In this document: one piece after another, positions 7,814 through 15,395 of the stretch
Numbering within the stretch: position 1 is the stretch's first letter
Layout of the letters: each line of letters opens with the position of its first letter
Assembly (NCBI GenBank): GCA_963736055.1
Contig: CAVTNM010000008.1
Coordinates: forward strand, 930,001 to 994,000
Source of the DNA: AC-32 sp963736055
GTDB lineage: Bacteria; Actinomycetota; Thermoleophilia; Gaiellales; Gaiellaceae
Direction of reading: 5' to 3'
DNA length: 64,000 bases
The notes under the pieces: model-generated
The model's input: only the letters and a program-made list of their open reading frames with translations
Databases searched by the model: none
What the model was told of the DNA's origin: nothing
Made by a program: the position numbers and the translations under genes

Positions 7814-8242
7814 ATGGTCGACGACCTGTATCGCGAGGTCATCCTCGACCACTACAAGAACCCGCGCGGGCACGGGGTGATCGAGGATGCCGACGCGGAG
7901 GCAGAGGGCCTCAACCCGCTCTGTGGCGACGAGGTCACGATCTACGTCCAGTTCGAGGACGACGGCGAGACGATCGACGAGGTCAAGTTTTCCGGCCGTG
8001 GCTGCGCGATCAGCCAGGCCTCCACGTCGATGCTGATGGAGATGGCCAAGGGGCGGACGGCGACCGAGATCGCGGGGCTGCCCAAGGAAGACCTGCTCGA
8101 GGAGATCGGGATCCCGCTCACTCCGATTCGCCTCAAGTGCGCCCTACTCGGCCTCGGTGTCCTGAAGGTCGCCCTCCACCGCGCGAAGGGAACACCGCTG
8201 CCCGACGAGTGGGCCGGCCTCGATGAGCTCGAGCTGAAGTAA
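7814..8242 (+). CDS. sufU: Zinc-dependent sulfur transfer protein SufU
   Basis: SufU accepts persulfide from SufS in Gram-positive and actinobacterial SUF systems. The 142-residue protein has the three cysteines in NPLCGDE (about residue 38), GRGCAIS and IRLKCALLG, plus the SufU-specific insertion between the second and third. Zinc binding by these cysteines is known for the family. ATG 7814 lies 2 nt after the sufS stop; the next gene follows after 3 nt, giving a tight sufS-sufU-Rieske operon. Confidence 0.94.
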   Translation: MVDDLYREVILDHYKNPRGHGVIEDADAEAEGLNPLCGDEVTIYVQFEDDGETIDEVKFSGRGCAISQASTSMLMEMAKGRTATEIAGLPKEDLLEEIGIPLTPIRLKCALLGLGVLKVALHRAKGTPLPDEWAGLDELELK

Positions 8243-8245
8243 GGC

Positions 8246-8560
8246 ATGGCGGCGATCGACGTCGCTCCGGTCGAGGAGCTGCCGCCCGGCACGGTCAAGA
8301 TCGTCCACGCGGGCGAGATCTCGGTCGGGGTCTACAACCTGAGCGGGCGGTTCTGCGCGATCGAGGACCGCTGCTCGCACGACGACGGCCCGCTGTGCGA
8401 GGGCGACTTCGACCCCGAAGAGGGATATGCGGTGTGTCCGCGGCATGGCGCCCGGATCGAGATCTGCACGGGCCGGCCGCTGTCCCTGCCGGCGGTCGAG
8501 CCGGTGGACACTTTCCCGGTGACCGTCGAGGACGGGATGGTCAAGGTCGTCATCGCCTGA
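8246..8560 (+). CDS. Rieske [2Fe-2S] ferredoxin-like protein
   Basis: This 104-residue small Rieske protein has both cluster ligands: C-S-H in EDRCSHDDGPL (about residues 42-45) and C-P-R-H in GYAVCPRHGARIE. It resembles the non-haem iron oxygenase ferredoxins often placed at the end of actinobacterial suf operons. It probably provides electrons for cluster assembly or is an early client; which one cannot be read from sequence. Confidence 0.9.
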   Translation: MAAIDVAPVEELPPGTVKIVHAGEISVGVYNLSGRFCAIEDRCSHDDGPLCEGDFDPEEGYAVCPRHGARIEICTGRPLSLPAVEPVDTFPVTVEDGMVKVVIA

Positions 8561-8589
8561 GAAACCGGTTGTGCGGCGGTAGCGTAGGC

Positions 8590-8605
8590 ACCTCCGAAAG
8601 GAGGT
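8590..8605 (+). promoter_or_regulatory. Hairpin sequestering the Shine-Dalgarno of the small lipoprotein
   Basis: ACCTCC-GAAA-GGAGGT is a perfect 6-bp stem capped by a GNRA tetraloop. The 3' arm is the ribosome-binding site of the gene starting 4 nt later at 8609. A TAGCGT box at 8580-8585 may be its promoter, although its predicted start would fall close to the hairpin. Confidence 0.5.
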
Positions 8606-8608
8606 TGG

Positions 8609-8761
8609 ATGCGAAAGCTCACTCTCGGCTTGCTGCTCGGCGCACTCTTCCTGGCCGGCTGTGGCTCCACCGGCAACAGCGGCGGAGGGGGCAGCGGTGG
8701 AGGCTCCACCGGCACGACCAACATGAACACGACCGGCGGGGGCGGAGGAGGAGGCTACTAG
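8609..8761 (+). CDS. Small Gly/Ser/Thr-rich lipoprotein
   Basis: A 50-residue frame starts at ATG with a strong AAAGGAGG site (8597-8604). It has a basic n-region (MRKL), a hydrophobic stretch and lipobox LAGC (about residues 16-19), so a lipid-anchored exported product is expected. The mature part is only about 32 residues of Gly, Ser, Thr and Asn ending GGGGGGY. The function is unknown; it could be a wall-facing lipopeptide or a spacer-type protein. Confidence 0.7.
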   Translation: MRKLTLGLLLGALFLAGCGSTGNSGGGGSGGGSTGTTNMNTTGGGGGGGY

Positions 8762-8789
8762 CCGGCGCTCGGGCGGTATGGTCGGGGCG

Positions 8790-9410
8790 GTGGGAGACCG
8801 CTGCTGGGAAAGCTCCGACCCGCTCTACAACGCGTACCACGACGAGGAGTGGGGCCGCCCGGTCCTCGACGAGCGGGGCCTCTACGAGCGGCTCTGCCTC
8901 GAGGGGTTCCAGTCTGGCCTCTCCTGGCTGACGATCCTGCGCAAGCGCGAGGGGTTCCGGGCCGCCTTTGCCGGCTTCGATCCCGAGCAGGTGGCCCGCT
9001 TCGGGGCCCGCGACGTCAGACGACTGCTCGCCGACTCGGAAATCGTGCGGCACCGCGGCAAGATCGAAGCCGCGATCGCGAATGCTCGTGCAACGCTCGC
9101 GTTGCGGGAGACGAGCGCCCCGCTGCCTGCGCTCGTCTGGTCTCAGCACGTTTCGAGTCGCCGCGCCCCGCGCAGCATCGCGGACTGGCGCTCGACGACC
9201 GCCGAGTCGGTCGCGCTCGCCAAGGCGCTTCGCGGAGCGGGCTTTCGCTTCGTCGGGCCGACGACGGTCTATGCGGCGATGCAGGCCTGCGGCGTCGTGA
9301 ACGACCACTTGGTCACCTGCCCGTCACGCGAGGCTGCCGAGCGCGCACTTGCGGGTGCGCGCTTGCCGGTCGGGACCGAAGACACGAAGTCGGCACGATC
9401 GAGTCACTGA
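8790..9410 (+). CDS. tag: DNA-3-methyladenine glycosylase I
   Basis: Tag excises 3-methyladenine from alkylated DNA in base-excision repair. Conserved parts are DRCWESSDPLYNAYHDEEWG near the N-terminus, GLSWLTILRKREGFR in the helix-hairpin region, and a C-terminal ACGVVNDHLVTC. The Cys of RCW, His of YHDE, and His and Cys of the last motif match the family's zinc site. I choose GTG 8790 (206 residues): TATGGT at 8777-8782 lies 7 nt before it, and ATG 8778 would fall inside that box. Confidence 0.92.
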   Translation: MGDRCWESSDPLYNAYHDEEWGRPVLDERGLYERLCLEGFQSGLSWLTILRKREGFRAAFAGFDPEQVARFGARDVRRLLADSEIVRHRGKIEAAIANARATLALRETSAPLPALVWSQHVSSRRAPRSIADWRSTTAESVALAKALRGAGFRFVGPTTVYAAMQACGVVNDHLVTCPSREAAERALAGARLPVGTEDTKSARSSH

Positions 9411-9429
9411 CACGTGCGGCCGCCGGGCG

Positions 9430-9435
9430 TAGGCT
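9430..9435 (+). promoter_or_regulatory. -10 element of micro-ORF 1
   Basis: TAGGCT is preceded by CTGACA at a 17-nt spacing (9407-9412) and followed by 7 nt (GAACGCC) before the micro-ORF ATG. The same TAGGCT plus near-identical 7-mer precedes the related micro-ORF at 46037. Confidence 0.55.
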
Positions 9436-9442
9436 GAACGCC

Positions 9443-9508
9443 ATGGCAGGGGGGCGGGTCGGGACCCGGATGTACACGCACGTGAACACATCTACCGCCG
9501 CCCAGTAG
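9443..9508 (+). CDS. Leaderless 21-residue micro-ORF 1 (MAGGRVGTRM family)
   Basis: The frame encodes 21 residues beginning MAGGRVGTRM and ending NTSTAAQ. A second copy at 46037 shares the first ten residues exactly and Arg/His-V-N afterwards. Conservation also covers the -10 box and spacer, and the internal inverted repeat CGGGTC-GG-GACCCG. Its stop TAG is the first half of the TAGGCT -10 box of the next gene, an O-methyltransferase starting 9 nt later. It may be a leader peptide or a structured RNA/DNA regulatory site that only looks coding. Confidence 0.5.
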   Translation: MAGGRVGTRMYTHVNTSTAAQ

Positions 9509-9517
9509 GCTCCGGCC

Positions 9518-10111
9518 GTGCTCGACGACCGTGTCCGGGCCGTGCTCGCCCGCCTCGAAGCGGAAGACGCCGACGAGCGTGCTCGCGGAGTCCCCAGCGA
9601 ACACCGGGCTCGGTCGGTGGCCCGCACGACCGGTCAGTTCCTGTTCGCCTTCGTCGCGCCCCAGACCGACTGTGAGGTGCTCGAGATCGGCGGCTCGCGC
9701 GGGTACTCCTCGATCTGGCTCGGGGCCGGGGCGCGCCACCTCGGCGGTCATGTTCTCTCGCTGGAAAACGATCCGGCGAAGGTCGAGGCCTGGCGTGCCA
9801 ACGTAGCCGAGGCCGGCCTCGAGGACTGGGTCGACTTGATCGCGGGCGACGCGCTCGAGGTGATCCCGGAGCTCGACGACGTCTTCGACCTCGTGTTCCT
9901 CGACGCCGAGAAGGAGCAGTACGAGCAACTGTTCGACGCGGCTCGCACGAAGCTCGAGCCCGGAGCCGTCGTGATCGCCGACAACGTTCTCTCGCACCAG
10001 GAGGTGCTCGGCGCCTACTCGCGTTCGCGGCAAGCCGACCCGACCCTCGAAAGCGTGACCGTGCCGCTCGATCGCGGGCTCGAGCTCTCGGTAGTCCTCC
10101 GCAGTAGCTAG
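9518..10111 (+). CDS. O-methyltransferase, family 3 (COMT-like)
   Basis: This 197-residue class I SAM enzyme has motif I CEVLEIGGSRGYSSIWL (about residues 49-65), an acidic motif LSLENDPAKV, and the metal/catechol-type DLVFLDAEKEQYEQ followed by VIADNVLSH. This layout is that of small-molecule O-methyltransferases of the caffeoyl-CoA/catechol type; the substrate is unknown. GTG 9518 is preceded by TAGGCT (9506-9511) with 6 nt between, so it is read as leaderless and directly after micro-ORF 1. Confidence 0.88.
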   Translation: MLDDRVRAVLARLEAEDADERARGVPSEHRARSVARTTGQFLFAFVAPQTDCEVLEIGGSRGYSSIWLGAGARHLGGHVLSLENDPAKVEAWRANVAEAGLEDWVDLIAGDALEVIPELDDVFDLVFLDAEKEQYEQLFDAARTKLEPGAVVIADNVLSHQEVLGAYSRSRQADPTLESVTVPLDRGLELSVVLRSS

Positions 10112-10120
10112 AGTTCGGCT

Positions 10121-10349
10121 ACCGCGGAAAGGAGGTGGTCCGAGAGTGAATTCTTCAAGTACGGGCAGTGGAGGTACCAGCGGGTAGAGGTGCTGTCCCC
10201 GGGACCTACGGGGAACCGCCTAGCCAGCGTAGGGGGCTCGCGATCTCGCGCCGCCGGCAGTAGAACCAGCCGGTGGGAAGCGCCTCTACCACTTCAGCGC
10301 TGGTAACCGGAATCGAGGGCCGCCTTCGTGCGGCCCTCGTTCTTTTTTC
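10121..10349 (+). ncRNA. Candidate structured RNA with anti-16S motif and intrinsic terminator
   Basis: About 230 nt between the O-methyltransferase and a convergent gene. TAGAGT (10109-10114) could start it near 10121. GAAAGGAGGTGGTCC (10127-10141) is complementary to the expected actinobacterial 16S 3' tail over 15 nt with one G-U pair. Pairing of 10173-10182 with 298-308 of the same kilobase (10298-10308, one bulged A) continues into 10183-10190 with 10283-10290, an 18-bp closing helix. Smaller hairpins lie inside (CCCCG/CGGGG, CCTA/TAGG, CCGGC/GCCGG). It ends in a strong terminator. A 13-codon frame (GTG 10146 to TAG 10187) follows the Shine-Dalgarno. No known RNA family is recognised. 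Confidence 0.5.
10314..10349 (+). terminator. Intrinsic terminator
   Basis: CGAGGGCCGC (10314-10323) pairs perfectly with GCGGCCCTCG (10330-10339) around a 6-nt loop, followed by TTCTTTTTTC. It ends the candidate RNA and overlaps the stop of the convergent oxidoreductase gene. Confidence 0.9.
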
Positions 10350-11241
10350 AGGTCGCGCGGCGGAGCTGCTCGTCGAGCGGCACGAGCGGCAGGCCGAACG
10401 TCCGGATCGCGTCGTCGTTCGAGACGACGTTGTCACCGTGCTCGAGCATCTTGAGCAGGTCGCGCGTCAGCGGCACGTTTCCCGGTAGGCGCTCGGTCAC
10501 CATGGCGTTCAGCCGCATCAGTCCCATCGGCACGTGCACGCTCGGGCGCCGCTGGCCGAGCTGGTGTTTCAGACGCTGCCAGAACTCGTTCCAGGACACC
10601 GCGTCGGGGCCGCCGAGCTCGAACGTCCGGTTTGCGGCCTCGGGCTTGTCCACCCCGGCGGCGAAGTACGCCGCCACATCGTCGATCCAGATCGGCTGAA
10701 TGCGCTGCCGGCCGGAGCCGATGATCGGGGTCACGGGCGCCACGCGTGCGAGCTTCGTGAAGGTCGGCAGGATGCCGCCCTCACCAGAGAAGACGAAGCT
10801 CGGGCGGAAGACGACGTGCTCGATGCCCGAGCTCTGCACCGTCTGCTCCATCTCCCACTTGGCGTGGTAGTAGGGCACGAGATCCTTCGACTCTTCGCTC
10901 GTCCCGAGGGCGCTCATGAGGACGAAGCGCCGTACTGCCGCCTCCTTCGCCGCTCCGACCAGGTTGCGTGTTCCCAGTTCCATGACGCGGCGGAACTCCT
11001 CGTCGGAGCCCTGGCGGATCGCGACGAGGTGGACGACGACTTCGGCTCCCTCCACCGCCCTGCGAAGACTCTCCGCGTCGCCCATGTCGCCCTGGGCCAG
11101 CTCGGCTCCCCATGCCGCCACGGTCGTGGCCGAGCGGGCCTCGGGCCGCCGCACGAGCGCACGGACGGGAAGGTCCCGCTCGCGCAACGCTCGCACGATC
11201 TCGGAGCCGACGAATCCGGTGCCACCGGTGACCAGGATCAC
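10348..11241 (-). CDS. NAD(P)-binding oxidoreductase, NDUFA9/NmrA-like
   Basis: The 297-residue protein is an atypical extended short-chain dehydrogenase. The N-terminal Rossmann motif is ILVTGGTGFVGSEIVRAL (residues 2-19). VVVHLVAIRQ and FVLMSALGTSEESK follow, with a Y-x-x-x-K at PYYHAKWEME. A C-terminal WIDDVAAYFAAGV region matches complex I NDUFA9-like proteins, which often act in quinone or lipid metabolism. The GTG start is preceded by TAGAAT with 7 nt between, hence leaderless. It is a single gene, convergent with the candidate RNA. Confidence 0.85.
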   Translation of the reverse strand: MILVTGGTGFVGSEIVRALRERDLPVRALVRRPEARSATTVAAWGAELAQGDMGDAESLRRAVEGAEVVVHLVAIRQGSDEEFRRVMELGTRNLVGAAKEAAVRRFVLMSALGTSEESKDLVPYYHAKWEMEQTVQSSGIEHVVFRPSFVFSGEGGILPTFTKLARVAPVTPIIGSGRQRIQPIWIDDVAAYFAAGVDKPEAANRTFELGGPDAVSWNEFWQRLKHQLGQRRPSVHVPMGLMRLNAMVTERLPGNVPLTRDLLKMLEHGDNVVSNDDAIRTFGLPLVPLDEQLRRAT

Positions 11242-11296
11242 ACGCTCGATTCTACGACCCTGCTGTTGTACGCTTCGTTACGAGGAACTGCGGCAA

Positions 11297-12169
11297 ATGG
11301 GTAGATGGGTGATCGGGCCGGTTGCGGTCGTAGCGGGTTTGGCTGCGCCGTCTTCGCCTGCCCAGGTTGTGCTCGCCCCGTCGCTCTTCCGGTCGCACGA
11401 CGTGCCGTCGAACGCGATCACCACCTTCTCGGCGACGTGTGCTCCGGGCTACGTCGCGACGAGTGCCGGGATAGCAGACCCCGCGCCGGGCGTGACCGTG
11501 CTCGGCATCCGCCCCAACGGAATCCGCGCCTACACGTTCAGGTTCGGGAATCCGGCCACGAACGAAGACCAGCGGGTGACGGTCGTCGTCGCCTGCCGGA
11601 GGATCAACTCGCCTGCCGGGAAGCCGCGGCTGACGCTCAAGCAGAGGCCGGTCCGCTTCAGGGCCAAGGTGGCGCCTGGGAAGACGAGTTCGTTCGAGTT
11701 CGTCTGTCCGTCGAGCACGGCGCCGGCGGGAACCGGCTTCGACCTGGCGCCCCCGTCGCGTGGCCAGGGTTACAGGCCCGGCGCCGCGGCCGCGATCAAC
11801 ATTCGCAAGGCGGCGATGAACCTCGACGGTTTCTCCTTCGTGGTGTCCAACGGCGGCTCGAAGGCGCGCGAGGTCGTTCTCTACGGCAACTGCCTGACCG
11901 TCGTTCGTCCTTCCGACACGCTGCCGGAGCGGCTCGCCGTCAAGGTCACGACCTTCCGGGACTCGACCGCTCCGGGCACGCGACGGATCGTCCATGCGTG
12001 CCCGAAGGGCTGGATCTCCCTCGCGGCCGGATACGCCGTGCGCTCTCCGCTGCACACGGTCGTGGGTGCGGCTGCGATCGCGTCCGGAGGGCGATGGTCG
12101 GTCCAGAACGACGGCCGAGCGGCCGCGACGGTCGACCTCCAGCTCGTGTGCGGGGCCCTGCGCCGCTAG
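11297..12169 (+). CDS. Exported protein with three Cys-containing repeats, function unknown
   Basis: The frame gives 290 residues with an N-terminal hydrophobic segment (GPVAVVAGLAAPSSPAQ) that reads as a signal peptide. The mature part seems to be three divergent modules of about 80-90 residues. Each opens with a C-x-x-G pattern, SATCAPGYVATSAGI, FVCPSSTAPAGTGFDL and HACPKGWISLAAGYAV, followed by Asn-Gly- or Arg-rich strands and a second Cys (VVVACRR, YGNCLTV, LQLVCGA). That suggests disulphide-closed beta modules outside the cell. No named family is recognised. ATG 11297 follows GAGGAACTGCGGCAA, and a TACGCT box lies at 11269. Confidence 0.7.
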   Translation: MGRWVIGPVAVVAGLAAPSSPAQVVLAPSLFRSHDVPSNAITTFSATCAPGYVATSAGIADPAPGVTVLGIRPNGIRAYTFRFGNPATNEDQRVTVVVACRRINSPAGKPRLTLKQRPVRFRAKVAPGKTSSFEFVCPSSTAPAGTGFDLAPPSRGQGYRPGAAAAINIRKAAMNLDGFSFVVSNGGSKAREVVLYGNCLTVVRPSDTLPERLAVKVTTFRDSTAPGTRRIVHACPKGWISLAAGYAVRSPLHTVVGAAAIASGGRWSVQNDGRAAATVDLQLVCGALRR

Positions 12170-12172
12170 GCG

Positions 12173-12733
12173 CTAGAAGTTCTGCCAGTAGCGGCTCGGC
12201 GTCGGCCCCTGCTGCCCCTGGTACTTGGAGCCGAGCGCTCCCGAGCCGTACGGGGTCTCCGCCGGCTCGGTGAGCTGGACGAACGAGAGCTGGCCGATCT
12301 TCATGCCGACGTAGATCGTGATCGGGAGATTCGCCACGTTCGAGAGCTCGAGCGTGACGTGTCCGTCCCAGCCCGGGTCGATGAAGCCGGCGGTCGAGTG
12401 GATCAGCAGGCCGAGTCGCCCGAGCGAGCTCTTCCCTTCGAGCCGCGCCACGAGATCGTCGGGAAGCCGTACGCGTTCGAGTGTCGAGCCCAGCACGAAT
12501 TCGCCCGGATGCAGGATGAACGGCCGCTCGTCCTCGATCTCGACGAGCTCGGTCAACTCCTCCTGCGGCTGCTTGACGTCGATGTACGGGTAGCGGGCGT
12601 TGTGGAAGACGCGAAAGAAGCGATCGACGCGCACGTCGACGCTCGACGGTTGGAGGAGCGCCTCGTCGTAGGGATCGATGCCGATGTGACCCTCCTCGAG
12701 GAGGCGTCTGATCGTCCGGTCGGAGAGGACCAC
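12173..12733 (-). CDS. dcd: dCTP deaminase, probably bifunctional (dUMP-forming)
   Basis: Dcd deaminates dCTP on the route to dUMP and dTMP. The 186-residue sequence has PSSVDVRVDRFFRVF, HPGEFVLGSTLE, the catalytic EGKSSLGRLGL, HSTAGFIDPGWDGHVTLELS and the C-terminal lid YQGQQGPTPSRYWQNF. It resembles the Mycobacterium tuberculosis enzyme, which carries out both deamination and diphosphohydrolysis, so dUMP formation is likely; that is inference from family. TAGAAT ends 6 nt before GTG 12733. It is convergent with the preceding gene at a 3-nt gap. Confidence 0.94.
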   Translation of the reverse strand: MVLSDRTIRRLLEEGHIGIDPYDEALLQPSSVDVRVDRFFRVFHNARYPYIDVKQPQEELTELVEIEDERPFILHPGEFVLGSTLERVRLPDDLVARLEGKSSLGRLGLLIHSTAGFIDPGWDGHVTLELSNVANLPITIYVGMKIGQLSFVQLTEPAETPYGSGALGSKYQGQQGPTPSRYWQNF

Positions 12734-12824
12734 CCGGCGATTCTACGGCGCTTGCCCGCCACGCCGATCGGCAGGTCTCGAGCGGCCTGTTTCCCGCTTA
12801 CGGCCTATGCTTGTCCTCCTTTCG

Positions 12825-13997
12825 ATGGCCGAATCCGCTCAGAACGCTCGTGCGCGCGAGCGCCGCCGGCAGCGGCGCCGGCGACAGGTAAGGCTGAGGC
12901 GCACGGTGGCTGGAGCGATCGTGCTCGCGATCGCGGCGGGAATCACGCTCGGCGCACGCGCGGTCGGCGGCGGGCACGACTCGGCGAGCAGGAGCGACGC
13001 CGCCGGCGCCGGGGTCGCACGGACCGGGCCGGTGGACCCGCGGCGCGCGGTGCCCGACCAGGTGCGCGGCGTCCACGTGACGATGGGGCTGGCGTCGCTC
13101 CCGGGCAAGCTCGCCGAGTACCTGACGCTTCCCGGCCTGAACGCCGTCGAGCTCGACGTCAAGGACGAGAACGGCCGGGTCGGCTTCGTCCCGTCCTCCG
13201 TGCCGCTCGCCCGCCAGACCGGCGCTGCGGGCCCGTACTACAGGGCGAAGCAGGTCGCCCGCCAGGCCCACGCTCACGGCGTCTACCTGATCGGGCGAAT
13301 CGTCACCTTCGAGGATCCGGTCCTCGCCGAGAAGCGTCCCGATCTCGCGATCCGCTCGAGCGACGGCTCGATCTGGCACACGAACGGCGGTCTCGCCTGG
13401 ACGAATCCGTACGACCGCAGGGTCTGGCAGTACAACGTCGACCTGGCCGCGGCGGCGGCGAAGGCCGGTTTCGACGAGATCCAGTTCGACTACGTGCGCT
13501 TCCCGAGCGACGGCGACATCTCGCTGATCCGCTATCCGGGGAAGCACACCCAGCCGATGCGCTGGACGATCCCCGCCTTCGTGCAGTACGCAGCGAGGCG
13601 GCTGCACCCGCTCGGCGCGCGCGTGTCGGTCGACGTCTTCGGACTCTCGGCGACGCGCGACCTCGGCATCGGGCAGCTGCCGCGGCGCGTCTCGCGCTAC
13701 GTCGACGCCGTCTACCCGATGGTCTACCCCTCGCACTTCAATTCCGGGGAGTACGGGATCTCCGACCCGAACGGCTTCCCGGGCGAGACGGTCACCCGCG
13801 CGCTGCAGGACTTCCAGCGTGCGCTGGAGGGCCGGAAGGCCAGGCTGACTCCCTGGCTGCAGGACTTCTCGCTCGGGCGGACGTACACCCTCGACGACGT
13901 GCTCGCCCAGGTGGCAGCTGCGCGGGCGGAGCACGCCAACGGCTTCCTGCTCTGGAATCCGGAGGGCCTGTACACCGAGCCCGTCCTCCAGCCGTGA
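12825..13997 (+). CDS. Putative glycoside hydrolase, DUF4015 family
   Basis: The 390-residue protein has a very basic N-terminus (RERRRQRRRRQVRLRR), one membrane or signal-anchor helix (about residues 28-45), and an outside domain of about 300 residues. VRGVHVTMGLAS, LNAVELDVKDENGRVGF, AHGVYLIGRIVTFEDP, DEIQFDYVRFPSDG and VDAVYPMVYPSHF are strands of a TIM barrel typical of DUF4015, with several candidate Asp/Glu at strand ends. The substrate is unknown; surface polysaccharide is plausible. ATG 12807 is an alternative start, but it lies inside a TATGCT box. Confidence 0.82.
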   Translation: MAESAQNARARERRRQRRRRQVRLRRTVAGAIVLAIAAGITLGARAVGGGHDSASRSDAAGAGVARTGPVDPRRAVPDQVRGVHVTMGLASLPGKLAEYLTLPGLNAVELDVKDENGRVGFVPSSVPLARQTGAAGPYYRAKQVARQAHAHGVYLIGRIVTFEDPVLAEKRPDLAIRSSDGSIWHTNGGLAWTNPYDRRVWQYNVDLAAAAAKAGFDEIQFDYVRFPSDGDISLIRYPGKHTQPMRWTIPAFVQYAARRLHPLGARVSVDVFGLSATRDLGIGQLPRRVSRYVDAVYPMVYPSHFNSGEYGISDPNGFPGETVTRALQDFQRALEGRKARLTPWLQDFSLGRTYTLDDVLAQVAAARAEHANGFLLWNPEGLYTEPVLQP

Positions 13998-14054
13998 CTG
14001 AATGACCGTTATGCATGTATGCAATCGACCGGCCGCTGCGCTATCGTCAGCACA

Positions 14055-15377
14055 ATGGCGGTGACGCGTGCGATCGAGCTCCGGACGGCGATTCCGGGGC
14101 CCAAGTCGAAGGCGATCCTGGAGCGGAAGGAGCGTGTCGTCGCGGACCCGCTCTCGATCTTCCTGCCGGTCGTCGTCGACGAGGCCCGCGGCGCAACGCT
14201 GACCGACGTCGACGGCAACACCTTCATCGACTTCACCGGCGGCGTCGGGTGCCTCAACGTCGGGCACTCGCACCCGCAGGTAGTCGCCGCAGCGCAGGAG
14301 CAGCTGGCCCGCTTCTCGCACACGGATTTCACGATCGTTCCCTACGAGGCCTACATCACCCTCGCCGAGCGCATCTGTGCGCTCGCGCCGGTGCGCAAGC
14401 CCGCCAAGGCGGCGTTCTTCAACGCCGGCACTGAGGCGGTCGAGAACGCGGTCAAGTTCGCCCGCTCGTTCACGAAGCGGCCGGCGGTGATCGGGTTCGA
14501 GGGCGCCTTCCACGGCCGCACGCTGCTGTCGATGAGCCTCACCTCGAAGACGCACCCGTACAAGGCGGGCCTCGGCCCGTTCGCGCCGGAGGTCTACCGC
14601 GTGCCGTTTCCGAACTCCTACCGGGGGCCGAGCGCGGCCCACGCGATCGAGTCGCTCGAGCGCGCGCTGGTCACGCAGGTCGCCGCGGAGAGCGTCGCCG
14701 CGATCGTGGTCGAGCCGGTTCAGGGCGAGGGCGGCTTCGTGGTCGCACCGTCCGAGTTCCTGCAGGGCATCCGCCGGATCTGCGACGACAACGGGATCGT
14801 GATGGTCGTCGACGAGGTGCAAACGGGGTTCGGGCGCACCGGCCGCCTCTGGGGGATCGAGCACGCTGATGTCGAGCCCGACCTCATCACGATCGCGAAG
14901 TCGATCGCCGCCGGTCTTCCGCTTTCGGCCGTGGTGGGCAAGGCCGAGATCATGGACGCCCCCGGCGACTCGGCGATCGGCGGGACGTACGTCGGCAACC
15001 CGGTTGCCCAGGCGGCCGCCCTGGCCGTGCTGGACATCTTCGAGGAGGAGGGTCTCAGCGAGCGCGCCGTGGCGATCGGCGAGACGATCGGCTCCCGGAT
15101 GAGCTCCTGGCACGAGCGCTGGGACGCGGTCGGCGACGTCCGCGGCCTGGGTGCGATGCTGGCGATCGAGCTCGTGCACGACCGGGAGACGAAGGACCCG
15201 GCTCCCGAGGTCGCGAGCGCCGTCGTCGAGGCCGCCGCGGAGCGCGGTCTGCTCCTGCTGAAGTCGGGGATCTACTCGAACTGCATTCGCGTGCTGTGCC
15301 CGCTCGTGATCACGGACGCCGAGCTCGACGAGGCTCTGGACGTCTGGGAGCAGGCCCTGGACGCTTCCCTGGCTTAG
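14055..15377 (+). CDS. gabT: Class III aminotransferase, 4-aminobutyrate transaminase-like
   Basis: A PLP enzyme that transfers the terminal amino group of GABA (or a similar omega-amino acid) to 2-oxoglutarate. The 440 residues include DFTGGVGCLNVGHSHP, FFNAGTEAVENAVKFAR, HGRTLLSMSLT, VVEPVQGEGGF, VDEVQTGFGRTGR and the PLP lysine in ITIAKSIAAGLPLSAVVG (about residue 285). These match GabT more than ornithine or DAPA enzymes, but specificity is not certain. ATG 14055 follows TATCGT with 7 nt between, so the mRNA is probably leaderless. Confidence 0.85.
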   Translation: MAVTRAIELRTAIPGPKSKAILERKERVVADPLSIFLPVVVDEARGATLTDVDGNTFIDFTGGVGCLNVGHSHPQVVAAAQEQLARFSHTDFTIVPYEAYITLAERICALAPVRKPAKAAFFNAGTEAVENAVKFARSFTKRPAVIGFEGAFHGRTLLSMSLTSKTHPYKAGLGPFAPEVYRVPFPNSYRGPSAAHAIESLERALVTQVAAESVAAIVVEPVQGEGGFVVAPSEFLQGIRRICDDNGIVMVVDEVQTGFGRTGRLWGIEHADVEPDLITIAKSIAAGLPLSAVVGKAEIMDAPGDSAIGGTYVGNPVAQAAALAVLDIFEEEGLSERAVAIGETIGSRMSSWHERWDAVGDVRGLGAMLAIELVHDRETKDPAPEVASAVVEAAAERGLLLLKSGIYSNCIRVLCPLVITDAELDEALDVWEQALDASLA

Positions 15378-15395
15378 CGCGCCGCAGCGGGCACA

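Noticed and set aside
8332..8730. Proline-rich minus-strand frame over the Rieske and lipoprotein genes
   Set aside because: It is the antisense of Gly-rich codons in the lipoprotein and of a well-supported Rieske gene.
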